Of a stretch of 38,015 bases of DNA, positions 7,059 through 15,533 are shown piece after piece. Numbering within the stretch: position 1 is the first letter of the stretch; every line of letters starts with the position of its first letter. The stretch covers positions 1-38,015 of the forward strand of contig JAPKZX010000038.1 of the NCBI GenBank assembly GCA_026393575.1, read 5' to 3'. The notes beneath the pieces are model-generated. The model was not told the DNA's origin. It made no database searches and saw nothing but the letters and a program-made list of their open reading frames with translations. The position numbers and the translations under genes were made by a program. The DNA comes from Actinomycetota bacterium (GTDB lineage: Bacteria; Actinomycetota; Acidimicrobiia; Acidimicrobiales; Ilumatobacteraceae).

Positions 7059-8597
7059 GTGACAATTACTGACGCATCTTCCCTGAATCTCGCTCTCGAC
7101 GCCACCGCATTGCAAGAGCAACTTGGTCTGGCCAACACCGTGGTGGACCCGGCGTCGCTTGAGAGCAGTGTGAAGCGTTTTGCGGCACAAAAGATTGTGC
7201 TTCCTACTTTTGGTGAGTTGGCAGAACCACGGCTGATCTCACAAGACATCACAAAGGGTGTTGATAAAGACGCCGCCGATCCGCGCAACCTGTTCCGTGT
7301 GCACTGGTACAACGATCTCGATGGCAACCGTGTTGACGTGCCGAACCATGTCGTGTTGCCGTCATCTCTGACGGGAATTGAATCTCCAATCATCGTTGTT
7401 TTTGGTGACCGGTTTCCTATGATCACTGCGCACAAAGTTCTTGCGGCGTATTCCTGTTTCGTTCCTCGAGTAATCACTGGTCAGTTCGATCCAGAGCGCC
7501 ATCGCGCAGTGTGGCCATCAACTGGCAACTATGCACGCGGTGGAATTGCAATCAGTCGACTCATGGGGTCTCGTGGAGTTGCAGTGCTTCCTGCAGGAAT
7601 GTCTCAAGAGCGATTCGATTGGCTTGATAAGTGGGTAACTGACCCCTCCGACATTGTGCGTACCCCTGGTACCGAGAGCAATGTGAAGGAGATCTACGAC
7701 GCATGTAACGAGATGGCGAAAGATCCGGGCAACTTCATTTTGAATCAGTTCTGCGAATTCGGAAACCATGTTGGTCACTACGAAGTCACAGGGCGCGCTT
7801 TGGCGCACGCATTTGAGCATGTAAAGGCAAACGGTCATTCAGACATTCGACTGGCCGCGTTTACTTCGGCAACAGGTTCCGCTGGCACCATTGCTGCTGG
7901 CGACAGATTGAAAGACATCTACGGCACAAAGATTGTGGCTGTTGAAGCGCTTGAATGCCCAACGATGTTGGAAAACGGTTTCGGTGAACACAACATTCAG
8001 GGAATCGGCGACAAACATATTCCTCTGATTCATAACGTCATGAATACAGATGTGGTGGTTGGAGTTTCCGATCGCGCAACTGACGAACTAGACGTTCTCT
8101 TCAATACGCCTGCTGGTCAGCAGTATCTCGCATCCCGTCATGGCTTTAGTGCAGAACTGATTGATGCGTTAACGCATTTTGGATTCTCGGCAATCTGCAA
8201 TGTTCTAGCTGCAATTAAGACTGCAAAGTTGATGGGGTACGGTGCGAACGATGCAATCGTTACCATTGCAACAGATGGTGGCGCTTTGTATCCAAGTGAG
8301 CGCGTAAAGACAATTGCAGACCGTTTCAAGGGTGAATTCACCGCAGTGGATGCAGCAGAAATATTCAGCGAGCATCTGGGTTCAGTGAGCACAGACAACA
8401 TGATTGACTGCACCGAACGAGATCGCAATCGTATTTTCAACCTTGGGTATTACACATGGGTAGAACAGCAAGGAACTCCGCTTGACGTCTTTGAAGCACG
8501 CCGTTCACAGTCGTTCTGGCGCTCGGTGCGTAGCTATGCCCCAGTGTGGGACAACTTGATAACTGAGTTCAATGCTCGTGTTGCCAAGGCTTCCTAG
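7059..8597 (+). CDS. Fold-type II PLP-dependent enzyme (cysteine/threonine synthase superfamily), 512 aa
   Basis: The probable Schiff-base lysine is Lys126 in MITAHKVLAAY. STGNYARGG (154-162) corresponds to the substrate-binding S-x-G-N loop, and SATGSAGTIAAG resembles the glycine-rich phosphate loop. The N-terminal ~100 residues and the C-terminal ~100 residues extend beyond a simple 310-residue cysteine synthase. I do not recognise a precise reaction. The start is GTG 7059 with no close Shine-Dalgarno; AGAGGTGG lies about 14 nt upstream. The gene is followed 18 nt later by a second fold-type II enzyme, so the two may act in one pathway or complex. It is divergent from the tRNA-like gene. 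Confidence 0.75.
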   Translation: MTITDASSLNLALDATALQEQLGLANTVVDPASLESSVKRFAAQKIVLPTFGELAEPRLISQDITKGVDKDAADPRNLFRVHWYNDLDGNRVDVPNHVVLPSSLTGIESPIIVVFGDRFPMITAHKVLAAYSCFVPRVITGQFDPERHRAVWPSTGNYARGGIAISRLMGSRGVAVLPAGMSQERFDWLDKWVTDPSDIVRTPGTESNVKEIYDACNEMAKDPGNFILNQFCEFGNHVGHYEVTGRALAHAFEHVKANGHSDIRLAAFTSATGSAGTIAAGDRLKDIYGTKIVAVEALECPTMLENGFGEHNIQGIGDKHIPLIHNVMNTDVVVGVSDRATDELDVLFNTPAGQQYLASRHGFSAELIDALTHFGFSAICNVLAAIKTAKLMGYGANDAIVTIATDGGALYPSERVKTIADRFKGEFTAVDAAEIFSEHLGSVSTDNMIDCTERDRNRIFNLGYYTWVEQQGTPLDVFEARRSQSFWRSVRSYAPVWDNLITEFNARVAKAS

Positions 8598-8615
8598 AAG
8601 TGTGATGTATCAGGC

Positions 8616-9902
8616 GTGGTAACCGGCCTCGTCTGTGCTGTTTGTGGCACTGCAGTACCTATCTCACAGGCACTGTCATGGAAATGTCCGCTCGCAACCG
8701 ACGTAGACACTCACCATGTTTTGCATTTCGAAAACTCGGTAGAGCCATTTCGTCCCACTGACGATTCCAATCCATATCTGGCATTTCGCAAGTATTTAGC
8801 TGTTGATTCTTTTGGCGCGGCAATAGGTCTTTCTGAAGCAGAACGAATTCGGATTATTCAAGAGACGAATGAAGCAGTTGCCTCGATAGCCGGGACAGGC
8901 TTTCTACGTACGCCGCTCTATCGAAGCAGTGAGTTATCTGATGCTCTTGGGTTTACTGCCGAAGGTGGCGTGTGGATCAAAGACGAAACTCACAATGTCG
9001 CAGGCTCGCATAAAGCGCGCCATTTGTTCAGCGAACTTCTTCACTTGCTATTTGCAGAAGCGGCTGGCATCGCCCCATGGACAGTAAGTACGCGACCACC
9101 GCTAGCGATTGCTTCATGTGGAAATGCAGCTATTGCTGCTTCCACTCTTGCGGCAGCCGTGCGGTGGCCTATTTATGTTCACGTACCTCCGGCCGCTACA
9201 GCCGAAGTTCTAACGGCCTTAACGGAACTTGATGCAGATGTGCGGGTATGTGCGCGACTACCTGAAGATGAAGCTGGTGACCCTTGTGTCTTGCGTTTTC
9301 GTGAAGCAGTAGCGAATGGTGCAATTGCATTTGGAGTGCAGGGCACTGAGAATGCGTGGTGCCTTGATGGTGGACGAACGATTGGTTGGGAAATGACCGA
9401 GGACATGGGCCCTCTAATGGATCGCATCTTCATTCAAGTAGGTGGCGGAGCATTTGCTGCATGTGTTGGTGCGTCATTGCGATCTGCAGGAGTGCATCCC
9501 AAACTGCATGCAGTGCAAACCGAAGGATGTGCACCACTTGCTCGTGCATGGGAGAACGCACTCGCAACTGGTGGCGCACGTAATGCCGGGCCGCGTTGGA
9601 ATGAATGCATGTGGCCATGGGAAACAACCCCCGTGTCGATTGCTGACGGAATCTTGGACGATGAAACCTACGACTGGATTGGTGTGCTGGATTCCATGGC
9701 TGATACCGGCGGCGGACCAGTAGTGGTTTCTGAGCAACACGTGATGCAGGCATACGAATGGGCGCATTCGCTTACTTCAGTCAATGTGAGCGCAACTGGC
9801 GTCGCCGGATTAGCGGGTCTTATTGCCATGCGAAGCGACATTGCAAACGACGAACGTGTCGTTGTGGTGATGAGTGGCGTGGAGCGCGTAGAAGCTAATT
9901 AG
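8616..9902 (+). CDS. Threonine-synthase-like PLP enzyme (fold type II) with N-terminal Cys motif
   Basis: This 428-residue protein starts with a short metal-binding-like segment: Cys7-x2-Cys10, then Cys24. Such a segment is seen at the N-terminus of some threonine synthases. The PLP lysine is probably Lys133 in HNVAGSHKARH. SCGNAAIAAS (167-176) is the substrate loop and VGGGAFAACVG the glycine-rich loop. A threonine synthase normally carries a GSFKDR-type motif, so the SHKARH form points to a diverged substrate. No specific reaction can be named. The start is GTG 8616, chosen because it retains the Cys motif; the Shine-Dalgarno is weak. It lies directly downstream of another fold-type II enzyme on the same strand and converges with the carbonic anhydrase gene. 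Confidence 0.75.
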   Translation: MVTGLVCAVCGTAVPISQALSWKCPLATDVDTHHVLHFENSVEPFRPTDDSNPYLAFRKYLAVDSFGAAIGLSEAERIRIIQETNEAVASIAGTGFLRTPLYRSSELSDALGFTAEGGVWIKDETHNVAGSHKARHLFSELLHLLFAEAAGIAPWTVSTRPPLAIASCGNAAIAASTLAAAVRWPIYVHVPPAATAEVLTALTELDADVRVCARLPEDEAGDPCVLRFREAVANGAIAFGVQGTENAWCLDGGRTIGWEMTEDMGPLMDRIFIQVGGGAFAACVGASLRSAGVHPKLHAVQTEGCAPLARAWENALATGGARNAGPRWNECMWPWETTPVSIADGILDDETYDWIGVLDSMADTGGGPVVVSEQHVMQAYEWAHSLTSVNVSATGVAGLAGLIAMRSDIANDERVVVVMSGVERVEAN

Positions 9903-10428
9903 CGTGACGTATGTCAGGATTAACTTCGTTGAGCTTTCCCGTTTCTACGTCGTACACGAATCCGCGAATGTGATCTTTGTTGACCACGAACGGACTGTGG
10001 TGAAGACGATTCATTGATTGGCGCACTGCGTCAAACGGATCTGTAAATGCTTCAATTGCCCAACCAGGCTTAATGCCGCATTCGTCTTCAATCTGTTTCT
10101 TAAAGCCATCTTCAGAAATTGTTTGCAGTCCGCAATTTGTGTGGTGGATGAGAATGATTTCCTGTGTATTCAGGAGGCGTTGTGATACGACAAGTGAGCG
10201 AATCACATCGTCGGTGACCACTCCGCCAGCATTTCGGATGATGTGTGCATCGCCGTGGGCGAGGCCGAGCATCTGGAAAATATCCATGCGGCTGTCCATG
10301 CACGCAACGATGGCGAGGTGGCGCTGCGGGGTGAGCCCTAGGCCAACATCTGCAAATTCGGTCACAAATTGTGCGTTGTTCTTGACAAGTTCGTCAGTGT
10401 TTGGAGAAAAGTCAGGGGAGTTAGGCAC
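9895..10428 (-). CDS. Beta-class carbonic anhydrase (Rv1284-like)
   Basis: The enzyme interconverts CO2 and bicarbonate. Zinc ligands and the catalytic dyad are visible: Cys and Asp-Arg in ACMDSRMD, and the His and Cys ligands in HHTNCG. IRNAGGVVTDDVIRSL matches mycobacterial Rv1284 closely. The open frame extends upstream into clpP, but that part has no family similarity. I chose GTG 10428, giving 177 residues, near the usual 163. It is preceded at 6 nt by a CAGAAT box that could be a leaderless -10. A GTG further up at about 10458 is possible. Its 3' end overlaps the preceding convergent PLP gene by 8 nt. Confidence 0.9.
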   Translation of the reverse strand: MPNSPDFSPNTDELVKNNAQFVTEFADVGLGLTPQRHLAIVACMDSRMDIFQMLGLAHGDAHIIRNAGGVVTDDVIRSLVVSQRLLNTQEIILIHHTNCGLQTISEDGFKKQIEDECGIKPGWAIEAFTDPFDAVRQSMNRLHHSPFVVNKDHIRGFVYDVETGKLNEVNPDIRHAN

Positions 10429-10465
10429 TGCTCTATTCTGCCCGAGCAGGTAACCTTTCACCAAT

Positions 10466-11068
10466 ATGAGTACCTCTGGACTTCCTGTCAGCCCCGTTGC
10501 CCTTGATGGTGGCGGAGACCCACGTTCCGACATCTTCACGCGATTGCTGAAGAATCGGGTCATCATGTTGGGCACCGACGTGAACGATGATATTGCAAAC
10601 CAGATCTGTGCTCAGTTGCTGTATCTCGAAGGCGAAGATCCCAATGCAGACATCTGGCTATACATCAACAGCCCGGGTGGATCCGTAACAGCGGGTATGG
10701 CTATCTACGACACCATGCAGTTCGTTAGCTGTGATGTTGCAACTGTATGTATGGGTCTTGCTGCTTCTATGGGTCAGTTCTTGCTCACAGCCGGTGCTGC
10801 TGGCAAGCGCTACACGTTGCCGAACTCTCGCATCATGATGCACCAACCGCTTGCAGGTTTGCGTGGTCAAGCATCAGACATTGCAATTCAGGTGGAGCAA
10901 TCACGTTTCATCAAGTTGCGCATGGCAGAACTCATTGCCCATCACTCTGGTCGCACCATTGAAGACGTGCAAAAAGACAGCGAACGAGACCATTGGTTCA
11001 GTGCTGCAGAGGCCAAGGATTACGGTCTGGTCGACAAAGTCATTGTGAAGCGCGGAGAGATTCGCTAG
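10466..11068 (+). CDS. clpP: ATP-dependent Clp protease proteolytic subunit
   Basis: ClpP forms the barrel-shaped serine peptidase that works with ClpX or ClpC. The protein has 200 residues. The catalytic triad is Ser101 in GLAASMGQ, His126 in MMHQPL and Asp175 in ERDHW. YINSPGGSV forms the oxyanion region. The first ~18 residues may be a propeptide. A TAACCT box ends 9 nt before the ATG, so the leader is very short or absent. No clpX or second clpP copy is adjacent. The gene is divergent from the carbonic anhydrase gene and faces a lipoprotein gene. Substrates should include ssrA-tagged proteins from the tmRNA at the start of the window. Confidence 0.96.
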   Translation: MSTSGLPVSPVALDGGGDPRSDIFTRLLKNRVIMLGTDVNDDIANQICAQLLYLEGEDPNADIWLYINSPGGSVTAGMAIYDTMQFVSCDVATVCMGLAASMGQFLLTAGAAGKRYTLPNSRIMMHQPLAGLRGQASDIAIQVEQSRFIKLRMAELIAHHSGRTIEDVQKDSERDHWFSAAEAKDYGLVDKVIVKRGEIR

Positions 11069-11084
11069 TTACTCGCTCTGCCTC

Positions 11085-11540
11085 TTAGGGGGCAACAGTT
11101 GAAGTGGCTACTGCGACAGTGGTCGTAGGCGCAACTCGAGGCGGCTCAATGTTGAGGCCCGTTGAGATGTCAACAGCACATGTGCTCTTCACCCAATCGC
11201 GAACACTGATAGCTGATTGTTGCGCTGCATACGACGCATCAGCGAGTTCTTGAACTGCTTCAGAATCGCGGGCGTCAAGACGAGATGCCTGCTCAAGAAG
11301 TTCTGTCACGATGGCGAGGTCTCCCTCGATAGCAAGTGGTGCTCGGTCGAGAAGTCGTTGGTATCGCTTGACCATCGCAGAGGCTTCAGGAGCAGTGCTA
11401 ATTCGTTGACCGATATACGGCAGTTCGTTTCCTAACTGCTTGCAAAAACTGGTGCCTGTTCGTTCTGGACCAGAGCAGGCAGAAAAAGTAATCGTGCAAG
11501 CGATGGCAACTGCCACAACAGACCTCATACGCGTACACAT
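11085..11540 (-). CDS. Predicted lipoprotein of unknown function
   Basis: This 151-residue protein has a basic start (CTRMRS), a hydrophobic segment VVAVAIACTITF and then the lipobox-like FSAC. Export and lipid attachment at Cys22 are therefore likely. The mature part is mostly helical-looking and starts SGPERTGTSFCKQLG. It contains two further cysteines, one in FCKQLG and one in STCAVD, which might pair. The last ~20 residues are a Thr/Val/Ala-rich tail. I recognise no domain. The start could be ATG 11540 or ATG 11528. It is divergent from yifB and its stop lies 16 nt from the clpP stop. Confidence 0.75.
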   Translation of the reverse strand: MCTRMRSVVAVAIACTITFSACSGPERTGTSFCKQLGNELPYIGQRISTAPEASAMVKRYQRLLDRAPLAIEGDLAIVTELLEQASRLDARDSEAVQELADASYAAQQSAISVRDWVKSTCAVDISTGLNIEPPRVAPTTTVAVATSTVAP

Positions 11541-11581
11541 CTTTGTAATTCTTTCAGACTTGTGACCTAAGGGGACTGCAC

Positions 11582-13087
11582 ATGTATGCCGCTATTCGAT
11601 CTGCCACTTTGCTAGGAACACGTGGAGCACCCATTGTCGTGGAATCACACGTGGGCGTCGGCATCCCGGCATTCACCGTTGTGGGCCTTCCCGACGAAGG
11701 GTGTCGTGAATCAAGAGACCGCGTGCGAGCAGCGTTGTTGTCGAGTGGTCTTGAATGGCCCAATCGTCGTATCACCATCAATCTTGCAGGCACAGCAGAA
11801 CGCAAAGGCGGTGCCGGTATGGATCTTGCAATTGCGATTGGTCTCCTTGTTGCGCAAGAGGTCATCCATCCTTCAGCAATTGAAAGGATGGCCTTTATCG
11901 CTGAACTGGGTCTCGACGGTTCCTTGCGACCAACGGCTGGTATGGCTCCGCTGGTCGATGCTGTCTCTGATTGTGAAGTTGTGGTTGCAGGTAGCGCTAT
12001 TGCTGAATCGATGTTGGCGAGGCCTCCGCGCCTGCATGGTGTTGGAACGTTGCGTGAACTTGTGGACGTACTCATGAACAACCAGCCATGGCCAGAGATT
12101 GATCAGATTCCAGTACATGTTGTGGAAGACCCAATTGCCGATCTTGCCGATGTACGCGGACAACATTCGGCACGTCTTGCTTTGGAAGTAGCTGCAGCTG
12201 GTTTTCATCACATGTTGATGGTTGGTCCACCAGGTGCTGGTAAGTCAATGTTGGCCCGTCGTTTGCCTGGTCTCTTGCCACGGCTGACAGACGATGAAGC
12301 ATTCACGTGCGCAATGGTGCGTAGCGCGGCGGGAATTGGCAGTGGTGTAACAGTTGCGACGGCGCCCCCGTTTCGGTCACCGCATCACAGTGTGTCAATG
12401 GCTGCGATGGTGGGCGGTGGGTCGTCGTACATCCGGCCTGGCGAATTGAGTTTGGCATCGCACGGCGTGCTGTTTTTGGATGAGATGGGAGAGTTCGCTC
12501 CCACGGTGCTTGATGCGTTGCGTCAACCGTTAGAAGAAGGTGTCGTTTCTATCGCGCGTGCTCATTCGTCCGTCACTATGCCTGCCAAATGTTTATTAAT
12601 TGCTGCGACGAATCCGTGCCCGTGTGGTGCAGGCACGCCAACGCGGTGTCATTGCACTCCTCATGCCAAACAGAGGTACTTACGCAGATTTAGTGGGCCA
12701 TTACTCGACAGGTTCGACGTGCGCATTCATCTTGTTAAACCATCAACTGTTGATCTCACCAGTGACTCACCAGGAGAAAGTAGTGCTGTGGTGGCTCAAA
12801 GAGTCGCACATGTGCATCGCGTATCACTCGAACGCCAAGGCTGTCTGAATTCGGCGATCAGTGCCGAGCATCTAGACGAAGTCGCACCACTGTCACGCGA
12901 TGCAATGGTCTGGTTGCGACGAAAACTCGATGATGGTCATTTATCTGGTCGCGGGTATCACCGTATTCGAAGAGTTGCTCGCACGTTGGCCGACATGCAC
13001 GGTGAGCATGAAGTCATCAAGAGCGAATGGGTAGAGACAGCAGTTTCAATGCGAGTCTCCGTAGTGACGCAGACTGAGTTTCACTGA
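11582..13087 (+). CDS. YifB/ComM family Mg-chelatase-like AAA+ ATPase
   Basis: This 501-residue protein has the order typical of YifB/ComM. The N-terminal ChlI-type domain begins MYAAIRSATLLG and includes VVGLPDEGCRESRDRVRAA. The AAA+ core has Walker A GPPGAGKS near residue 219 and Walker B VLFLDEMGEF near 298. The zinc-like ATNPCPCG and C-terminal helical domain follow. In Gram-negative bacteria ComM is a helicase that extends strand exchange during natural transformation. The actinobacterial role is unproven, but the adjacent dprA supports recombination of incoming DNA. AAGGGG lies 8 nt before the ATG. dprA starts 1 nt after its stop codon, so the two are coupled. Confidence 0.92.
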   Translation: MYAAIRSATLLGTRGAPIVVESHVGVGIPAFTVVGLPDEGCRESRDRVRAALLSSGLEWPNRRITINLAGTAERKGGAGMDLAIAIGLLVAQEVIHPSAIERMAFIAELGLDGSLRPTAGMAPLVDAVSDCEVVVAGSAIAESMLARPPRLHGVGTLRELVDVLMNNQPWPEIDQIPVHVVEDPIADLADVRGQHSARLALEVAAAGFHHMLMVGPPGAGKSMLARRLPGLLPRLTDDEAFTCAMVRSAAGIGSGVTVATAPPFRSPHHSVSMAAMVGGGSSYIRPGELSLASHGVLFLDEMGEFAPTVLDALRQPLEEGVVSIARAHSSVTMPAKCLLIAATNPCPCGAGTPTRCHCTPHAKQRYLRRFSGPLLDRFDVRIHLVKPSTVDLTSDSPGESSAVVAQRVAHVHRVSLERQGCLNSAISAEHLDEVAPLSRDAMVWLRRKLDDGHLSGRGYHRIRRVARTLADMHGEHEVIKSEWVETAVSMRVSVVTQTEFH

Positions 13088-13088
13088 C

Positions 13089-14183
13089 ATGGAGCAGTTG
13101 CCACAGTGGGCATATAACGCTGCGCTTGCGTCTTTGCCCTTACAAACACCACTTCGTCTCAGGAGACTTATCGGCCTTGGGGATGTAGGACACGTATGGG
13201 AGATGCTCTCTAACAATGAGCGACCCCTTGATGGAATCCCCGACGATGTGTGGCGCGCATGGCATTCATGTGGTGAGGCTCATGTACAAGCAGTTACAGA
13301 GCAGTGCATTACTGCTGGCGTGTCAGTGGTGTCTGTGCATGATCAGGGGTATCCCGATGTGTTGCTGTCAGATCCTGAAGCACCGGCTGTGTTGTTTTTC
13401 AGAGGCAACTCGGCGGTTCTTGGCAGTCGACGTGTTGGCATTGTTGGAACCAGAAATGCAACACAGCGTGGAAAGTATTTCGCACGCGAGTTAGGTGCAG
13501 CATTGGCGGCTGAAGGAGTGTGCGTCATTTCGGGGCTCGCCCGTGGAATTGATGTTGAGTCACATGTTGGTGCATTGTCACAACAGAATGGATGTGGCCC
13601 TGTTGCAGTGGTGGCGTCTGGACCAGACGTCGTGTATCCACGCGAGCATCATCGAGTTTGGGCTCAAATTGCTCGTAACGGTTGCTTGCTCTCTGAGGCA
13701 CCACCAGGAACTGTGCCAGAGCCTTTTCGTTTTCCGATGCGTAATCGAATCATTGCTGGTCTCAGCGAAGTACTGGTAGTCGTTGAATCACAATCAAAAG
13801 GTGGGTCAATGATTACGGTGCGCGAAGCGATGAAACGAGATGTGATGGTGATGGCCGTCCCCGGTTCTCCAGGTGTTCCTGCCTCCGAGGGAACAAATGA
13901 TTTGTTGCGTGATGGCTGTGCGCCAGTCACGGAGGTTGTAGATGTTTTATTGGCGCTCGGATTGCATCATCGCAATGGGTCTGTCGTATCGCTTGAACGT
14001 GACGCTGCAGTTGACGACGAGCGTGAGGTTCTGCGAGCGATGGGTCGTGATAGTTGCAGTGTTGATGAAGTGGCTCTTCGCGCCAGTCTTCCTGTGGTGC
14101 ACGCCGCCGTACTTCTAGGTCGCCTCGAAGCAAAGGGTTGGGTGGCTAACTCGGGTGGCTGGTGGGAGACACTTATCGTCTGA
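13089..14183 (+). CDS. dprA: DNA-processing protein DprA
   Basis: DprA binds single-stranded DNA and loads RecA during transformation. The protein has 364 residues. An N-terminal helical region, covering roughly residues 1-80, precedes the Rossmann-like DprA core. The core contains VGIVGTRNAT, ISGLARGIDVESHVGAL, VVASGPDVVYPREH, SEAPPG and FRFPMRNRIIAGLS. A C-terminal winged-helix-like segment (about 300-364) completes the usual layout. The GTRNAT and GLARGID motifs are typical. It is translationally coupled to yifB, and the xerC-like gene follows after 21 nt. Together with comEA at 37 kb it suggests latent competence functions. Confidence 0.95.
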   Translation: MEQLPQWAYNAALASLPLQTPLRLRRLIGLGDVGHVWEMLSNNERPLDGIPDDVWRAWHSCGEAHVQAVTEQCITAGVSVVSVHDQGYPDVLLSDPEAPAVLFFRGNSAVLGSRRVGIVGTRNATQRGKYFARELGAALAAEGVCVISGLARGIDVESHVGALSQQNGCGPVAVVASGPDVVYPREHHRVWAQIARNGCLLSEAPPGTVPEPFRFPMRNRIIAGLSEVLVVVESQSKGGSMITVREAMKRDVMVMAVPGSPGVPASEGTNDLLRDGCAPVTEVVDVLLALGLHHRNGSVVSLERDAAVDDEREVLRAMGRDSCSVDEVALRASLPVVHAAVLLGRLEAKGWVANSGGWWETLIV

Positions 14184-14204
14184 CACGGCTAGTACCTTGG
14201 AGAT

Positions 14205-15533
14205 ATGAGCGGTGGAGCCACACAACGGAAGGCAACGCCCATACTCGACCCGTTCGACATCTCTCGGTATGTCAAAACTTTGCGCGTAGCGGATGCCTCG
14301 AGGGCTTCTCGCCAAGTGGATGTGACGCACGGGGCAACTTTCCTTGTTGCGATGGGCGTGCTCTCGCCAGCGTTGGTCATGCAAGAACACATTGAGTCTT
14401 ATGTGCAGTCGCTCGAGCAGAGTGGCTACACAGTGGAAACTGTGGAGCAACGAGTGTCATCACTGTCGAGCTATTTCACATGGTTCATCCGTACTCACAA
14501 ACCAGCAAAAGGACAAGATGCTCTGTTGCATCCGGTCCGTCGGGTACGCGCATCGCATGTGTCGTCGTGTGAAGAGTGCACCGCCGATGACGGTGCGCAG
14601 TCCGGGCACAATCTGAAAGGTGCGTGCACGGCGCGAGACGCGCGCATGTCACTGTGGAGTGTTGCTGCATTCGAGGGCTCACTTACTGCGTCAGCTGCTA
14701 ACACTCGTTCTGCGTATCGCCGTGATGTTGAACTGTTTGCCGAATGGTTGCTTGATTCTGCGCCAACCGTTACTCCGCAGACAGTTGAAAAACAGCATGT
14801 TCGTGATTATTTGTCTGTAATGCACGAACGCGGTGCCACCTCGCGCACTCTTGCACGTCGCATTGCGGCATTGCGTAGATATTTTGCGTGGGCCATTCGA
14901 ACAAAAATGGCAATGAATGATCCCACCGATGGTGTGCATACTCCCAAAGTGAATGGCAAATTGCCACGGCCCCTCGATGAAGAGACAGTTGCTCGTCTGG
15001 TCTCGACAGAAGATGAAGCAGCACCCGAATGGCGACGTGCACGTGATCGTGTGGTGCTCGAGATTCTGTACGGCAGTGGATTACGTGTCTCTGAAGTGTG
15101 TTCACTTACGGTACAAAGCGTCTCGTCCGATCAAACAACAATGCGCGTCATGGGTAAGGGTTCAAAAGAACGAGTGGTGCCGCTGAGTGAACCAGCAACA
15201 ATTGCCCTTCGCCGTTGGGCACAGGTGCGCCACGAAGTATTAGGTGAAACGCCTGAAGTTGCCTTGTTGCTGACTGGTCGTGGCCACCCGGTCAGTCGTC
15301 GCGACATTACGAGATTGCTCGATGAGGCATGCCAGCGCGCAGGTATAGCGGGCGGCACTCATCCACACGCACTGCGACATTCCTTTGCAACGCATCTCAT
15401 GGATAACGGTGCAGATACACGCTCCATTCAAGAACTTCTTGGTCATAGCGATGCCTCCACCACGCAGCGTTATACACATGTCAGTAAAGAGCGGTTGCGT
15501 CTCGTCTATTCAGAATCGCATCCACGCGCATGA
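14205..15533 (+). CDS. XerC-like tyrosine recombinase with duplicated core-binding domain
   Basis: This 442-residue site-specific recombinase is about 140 residues longer than ordinary XerC. The C-terminal catalytic domain is complete: Arg294 in SGLRVSEV, Lys318 in GKGSKER, His388-x2-Arg391 in HALRH, His414 in LLGHSD and Tyr423 in TQRYTHV. The region 155-250 is the usual core-binding domain. Residues about 48-115 look like a second, weaker copy: HIESYVQSLEQSG...SYFTWFIRT aligns with HVRDYLSVMHERG...RYFAWAIRT. Chromosome dimer resolution at dif is the likely role, since no other recombinase is seen here. The ATG follows a TAGTAC box by 9 nt. The stop overlaps the sigma-factor start (ATGA). Confidence 0.88.
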   Translation: MSGGATQRKATPILDPFDISRYVKTLRVADASRASRQVDVTHGATFLVAMGVLSPALVMQEHIESYVQSLEQSGYTVETVEQRVSSLSSYFTWFIRTHKPAKGQDALLHPVRRVRASHVSSCEECTADDGAQSGHNLKGACTARDARMSLWSVAAFEGSLTASAANTRSAYRRDVELFAEWLLDSAPTVTPQTVEKQHVRDYLSVMHERGATSRTLARRIAALRRYFAWAIRTKMAMNDPTDGVHTPKVNGKLPRPLDEETVARLVSTEDEAAPEWRRARDRVVLEILYGSGLRVSEVCSLTVQSVSSDQTTMRVMGKGSKERVVPLSEPATIALRRWAQVRHEVLGETPEVALLLTGRGHPVSRRDITRLLDEACQRAGIAGGTHPHALRHSFATHLMDNGADTRSIQELLGHSDASTTQRYTHVSKERLRLVYSESHPRA

